Of a stretch of DNA of 64,000 bases, positions 62,367-64,000 are shown in pieces. A program made the position numbers and the translations under genes. The notes under the pieces are model-generated. The model had not been told where the DNA came from and searched no databases. It was given only the letters and a program-made list of their open reading frames with translations. The first letter of the stretch is position 1; every line of letters begins with the position of its first letter. The stretch covers positions 3,491,346-3,555,345 of the forward strand of contig CM074761.1 in NCBI GenBank assembly GCA_037355855.1, given 5' to 3'. Source of the stretch: Pseudo-nitzschia pungens. Lineage: Eukaryota > Bacillariophyta > Bacillariophyceae > Bacillariales > Bacillariaceae.

Positions 62367-64000
62367 CTATTCAAAAGCACGTGTACTTCCATATCCTGTA
62401 ACTCTGGTGAAATTCTTTCGCTGATGCTTTTTCCCTCCTTTTACGGAGACTCCCATGCTTCCTTCGTTACCTCCTCCTAGCATTTGGTCGGGTGTCGAAT
62501 GGCATCCATAGGGGTCTTTATTCCTGCCTTTTCTACCTTTCTTGCCCCATTTCTTTTGCCTTTTGGATTGTCCTGCGTTTGCTTTGCCATTATTCTCTTG
62601 CTGCGATCCAGCCGACGTACCGCCCAACAGTTCCAACAGCATTTCATCATCTTCGATATCCAGGTCGTCTGCTTTGAATTCCTCGGCGTCGTCATCGCTT
62701 TCGGGTGCTTTCGTATCGGTAGCTTCTAGAATCTTTTCGCGCAGCTTCTTTGTCTTTTGCAGAGACAGCAACAGTGTTTCTTTCTGGAAGGTTTGTTCGT
62801 CAAAGTTTGGCGGTGAATGGCAATATAGCAACTTTCCGGTCGCGTACTCCATGATAATCATGCGAGCCGCCCTTTGGTAATCGGGAACTCCGCTCGAAGC
62901 CGCCAACATGCTTCGGGCAATGCAGAACGTGGTCAGAAATTCGTCGGCGGTGGGGGGCGGTATCCGAATTTCGTCGTTCCCTTGGACCTGTTTGGCTTCG
63001 TATATGGCGTCCGCCGTCGGCAACGGAATCTTGATGCTGTACTGCGCGTTCAATACTTCGCGAGGAATGCGTTGGCACAGCAGATCCATAACGGGTTTCC
63101 AATCGCGCATCTGGGCGATCGGGTAGACACCCGCCGCGATCAAATCCGCGGTGTTGCTGACAAAGGACGGAAACACGAGACCGGGACAATCGCAAAGGAG
63201 CATGTCGGGTCGATCCGGCAGCAGCAACGTCTGGAAATGTTTCGTCTTTCCGGGTTGCGCGGCAACTCCGACCCGCACCACACCGTGGGCATTTTTGGCA
63301 TTTCCCATGAGCACATTGATGACGGAGGACTTTCCCACGTTTGGAAAACCCACCATTCCGAAAGGGATTCGGTTGTATTTTTCATCCATTGTGCAATCAT
63401 TGGCACCGGCAAACCGTTCGAGCCAATCCAGCAGTTCAACTCGGGAAAGAGGTTCGTCCACACCCACATTATCCGTCGTCTTCTCGGCCAACGATAACGC
63501 TTTCATTTCCTTCTCAACGATTTCGTCGCTGGTCTTTTCCTCGGCACTGCTGGCCTCATCATCGTCGTCGTCGTCGTTGTCGTCGTCACTCTCACTCCCA
63601 TCTCCTTCCACGAGCGCAGCAATTTCTCGTTGTCGTTGCCGTTCTTCTTCCTCGGCCTCTTCTCTGGCCGCTCGAGCCGCGTCTTCGTCTACCTGCTTTT
63701 GCTGTTCGTGGGCCGAGAAAAAGACGTGTTCCCATTGGTGATCCGGGTGGGAGAAATATTCGTGCCAAGCCTTTCGCTGGAGTGGTGTTAGGTAATCACT
63801 CTTGTTGATTAGCAACAACATGGGCTTCCCCAGTTCCTTTGTTGTGTATGCCTTGAGATCTTGGGACAGGTAAAACAATGGATTCCGGGCGTCGACAATC
63901 TGCACGATGCAGGAACATCTCTCCAGCACACGCCACAGCTGACGCCAGATCTCGATATTCTTCTCGAAGGGCGTCACTCCCAGGGACGAAATCGAGGAGG
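62367..64000 (-). CDS. LSG1: LSG1-like circularly permuted GTPase, 60S export (5' partial)
   Basis: The frame is open from the window's right edge to the stop at 62367, with the N-terminus missing. What is present starts SSLGVTPFEKNIEIWRQLWR, an LSG1 signature. The GTPase motifs come in permuted order: G4 NKSD (in LLINKSDYLTP) first, then G1 GMVGFPNVGKSSVIN and G3 DCPGLVFPSF, as in the YlqF/LSG1 family. An acidic Glu/Asp insert (SESDDDNDDDDDDEASS) sits between G4 and G1, as in eukaryotic LSG1. The rest has IPREVLNAQYSIKIPLPTAD and DEFLTTFCIARSM, and the Lys-rich end (KRQKKWGKKGRKGRN). LSG1 is a cytosolic GTPase that helps release NMD3 from pre-60S particles after export. Confidence 0.93.
   Translation of the reverse strand, partial: SSISSLGVTPFEKNIEIWRQLWRVLERCSCIVQIVDARNPLFYLSQDLKAYTTKELGKPMLLLINKSDYLTPLQRKAWHEYFSHPDHQWEHVFFSAHEQQKQVDEDAARAAREEAEEEERQRQREIAALVEGDGSESDDDNDDDDDDEASSAEEKTSDEIVEKEMKALSLAEKTTDNVGVDEPLSRVELLDWLERFAGANDCTMDEKYNRIPFGMVGFPNVGKSSVINVLMGNAKNAHGVVRVGVAAQPGKTKHFQTLLLPDRPDMLLCDCPGLVFPSFVSNTADLIAAGVYPIAQMRDWKPVMDLLCQRIPREVLNAQYSIKIPLPTADAIYEAKQVQGNDEIRIPPPTADEFLTTFCIARSMLAASSGVPDYQRAARMIIMEYATGKLLYCHSPPNFDEQTFQKETLLLSLQKTKKLREKILEATDTKAPESDDDAEEFKADDLDIEDDEMLLELLGGTSAGSQQENNGKANAGQSKRQKKWGKKGRKGRNKDPYGCHSTPDQMLGGGNEGSMGVSVKGGKKHQRKNFTRVTGYGSTRAFE

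Overview
The window is nuclear DNA of a eukaryote. Genes sit singly on both strands with about 0.1-5 kb between them. Many carry short GT-AG introns (88-285 bp), and there are no operons or Shine-Dalgarno sites. A photosynthetic stramenopile, most likely a pennate diatom, fits best. Three proteins open with a signal peptide followed directly by Phe at the predicted cleavage point, the diatom type of bipartite plastid presequence. Others have plain mitochondrial presequences, and one membrane protein has the Pro-Thr stalk common in diatoms. The genus cannot be fixed from this sequence; Pseudo-nitzschia or Fragilariopsis relatives would be a guess.

Layout. 1-191: 5' end of a probable mitochondrial protein (- strand), cut by the window edge. 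1284-4049: cyclic-nucleotide-regulated AGC kinase resembling PKG. 4581-6085: a repeat block holding a captured Gfo/Idh/MocA dehydrogenase fragment and a 25-bp minisatellite. 6639-9308: SPPL2-like intramembrane aspartyl protease. 9947-10275: 31-bp minisatellite. 11353-12753: plant-type Fpg/MMH DNA glycosylase. 13715-14701: two-helix membrane protein of unknown role. 14893-17304: coiled-coil MORN protein with a damaged splice acceptor. 18349-19103: acidic unknown protein. 19358-19923: mitochondrial thioredoxin. 20700-21978: bestrophin-like channel with a frameshift. 23141-25540: NPRL2 of GATOR1. 25724-27689: DUF839/PhoX-like ectoprotein, with a second, inverted copy of the 31-bp minisatellite just upstream (27753-28067). 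29437-31159: mitochondrial pyruvate dehydrogenase E2. 32136-32663: plastid coiled-coil protein. 32863-34653: Ser-rich unknown. 36172-37511: PDCD2-like. 37710-39404: TAF6. 40351-40662: ribosomal protein eL42. 41126-42631: RNase P/MRP subunit POP4. 43269-44557: plastid dihydrodipicolinate synthase. 45132-46371: LysM protein. 47294-47884: unknown. 48017-50334: sulfatase of the glucosamine-6-sulfatase type. 51115-54429: UNC45-like chaperone. 56261-57114: plastid-targeted unknown. 57115-62366: a 5.2-kb gene-free block with a family of short hairpin repeats. 62367-64000: LSG1 GTPase, 5' end off the window.

The gene set is mostly housekeeping. Ribosome biogenesis and translation (eL42, LSG1, PDCD2, POP4), transcription (TAF6), amino-acid signalling (NPRL2), mitochondrial pyruvate oxidation (E2) and plastid lysine synthesis (DapA) are all represented; neighbours do not form pathways. 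The unusual material lies between the genes: the captured dehydrogenase fragment, a minisatellite shared by two loci, and a hairpin repeat whose stems show paired base changes. Five single-base frame breaks, each explainable by one extra or missing base in a short homopolymer, plus one AG-to-GG splice acceptor, fall in otherwise well-conserved genes. They look like sequence errors or damaged alleles, and I have annotated the genes across them.

Exon limits were read by eye from splice sites and family homology. No search or alignment program was run.
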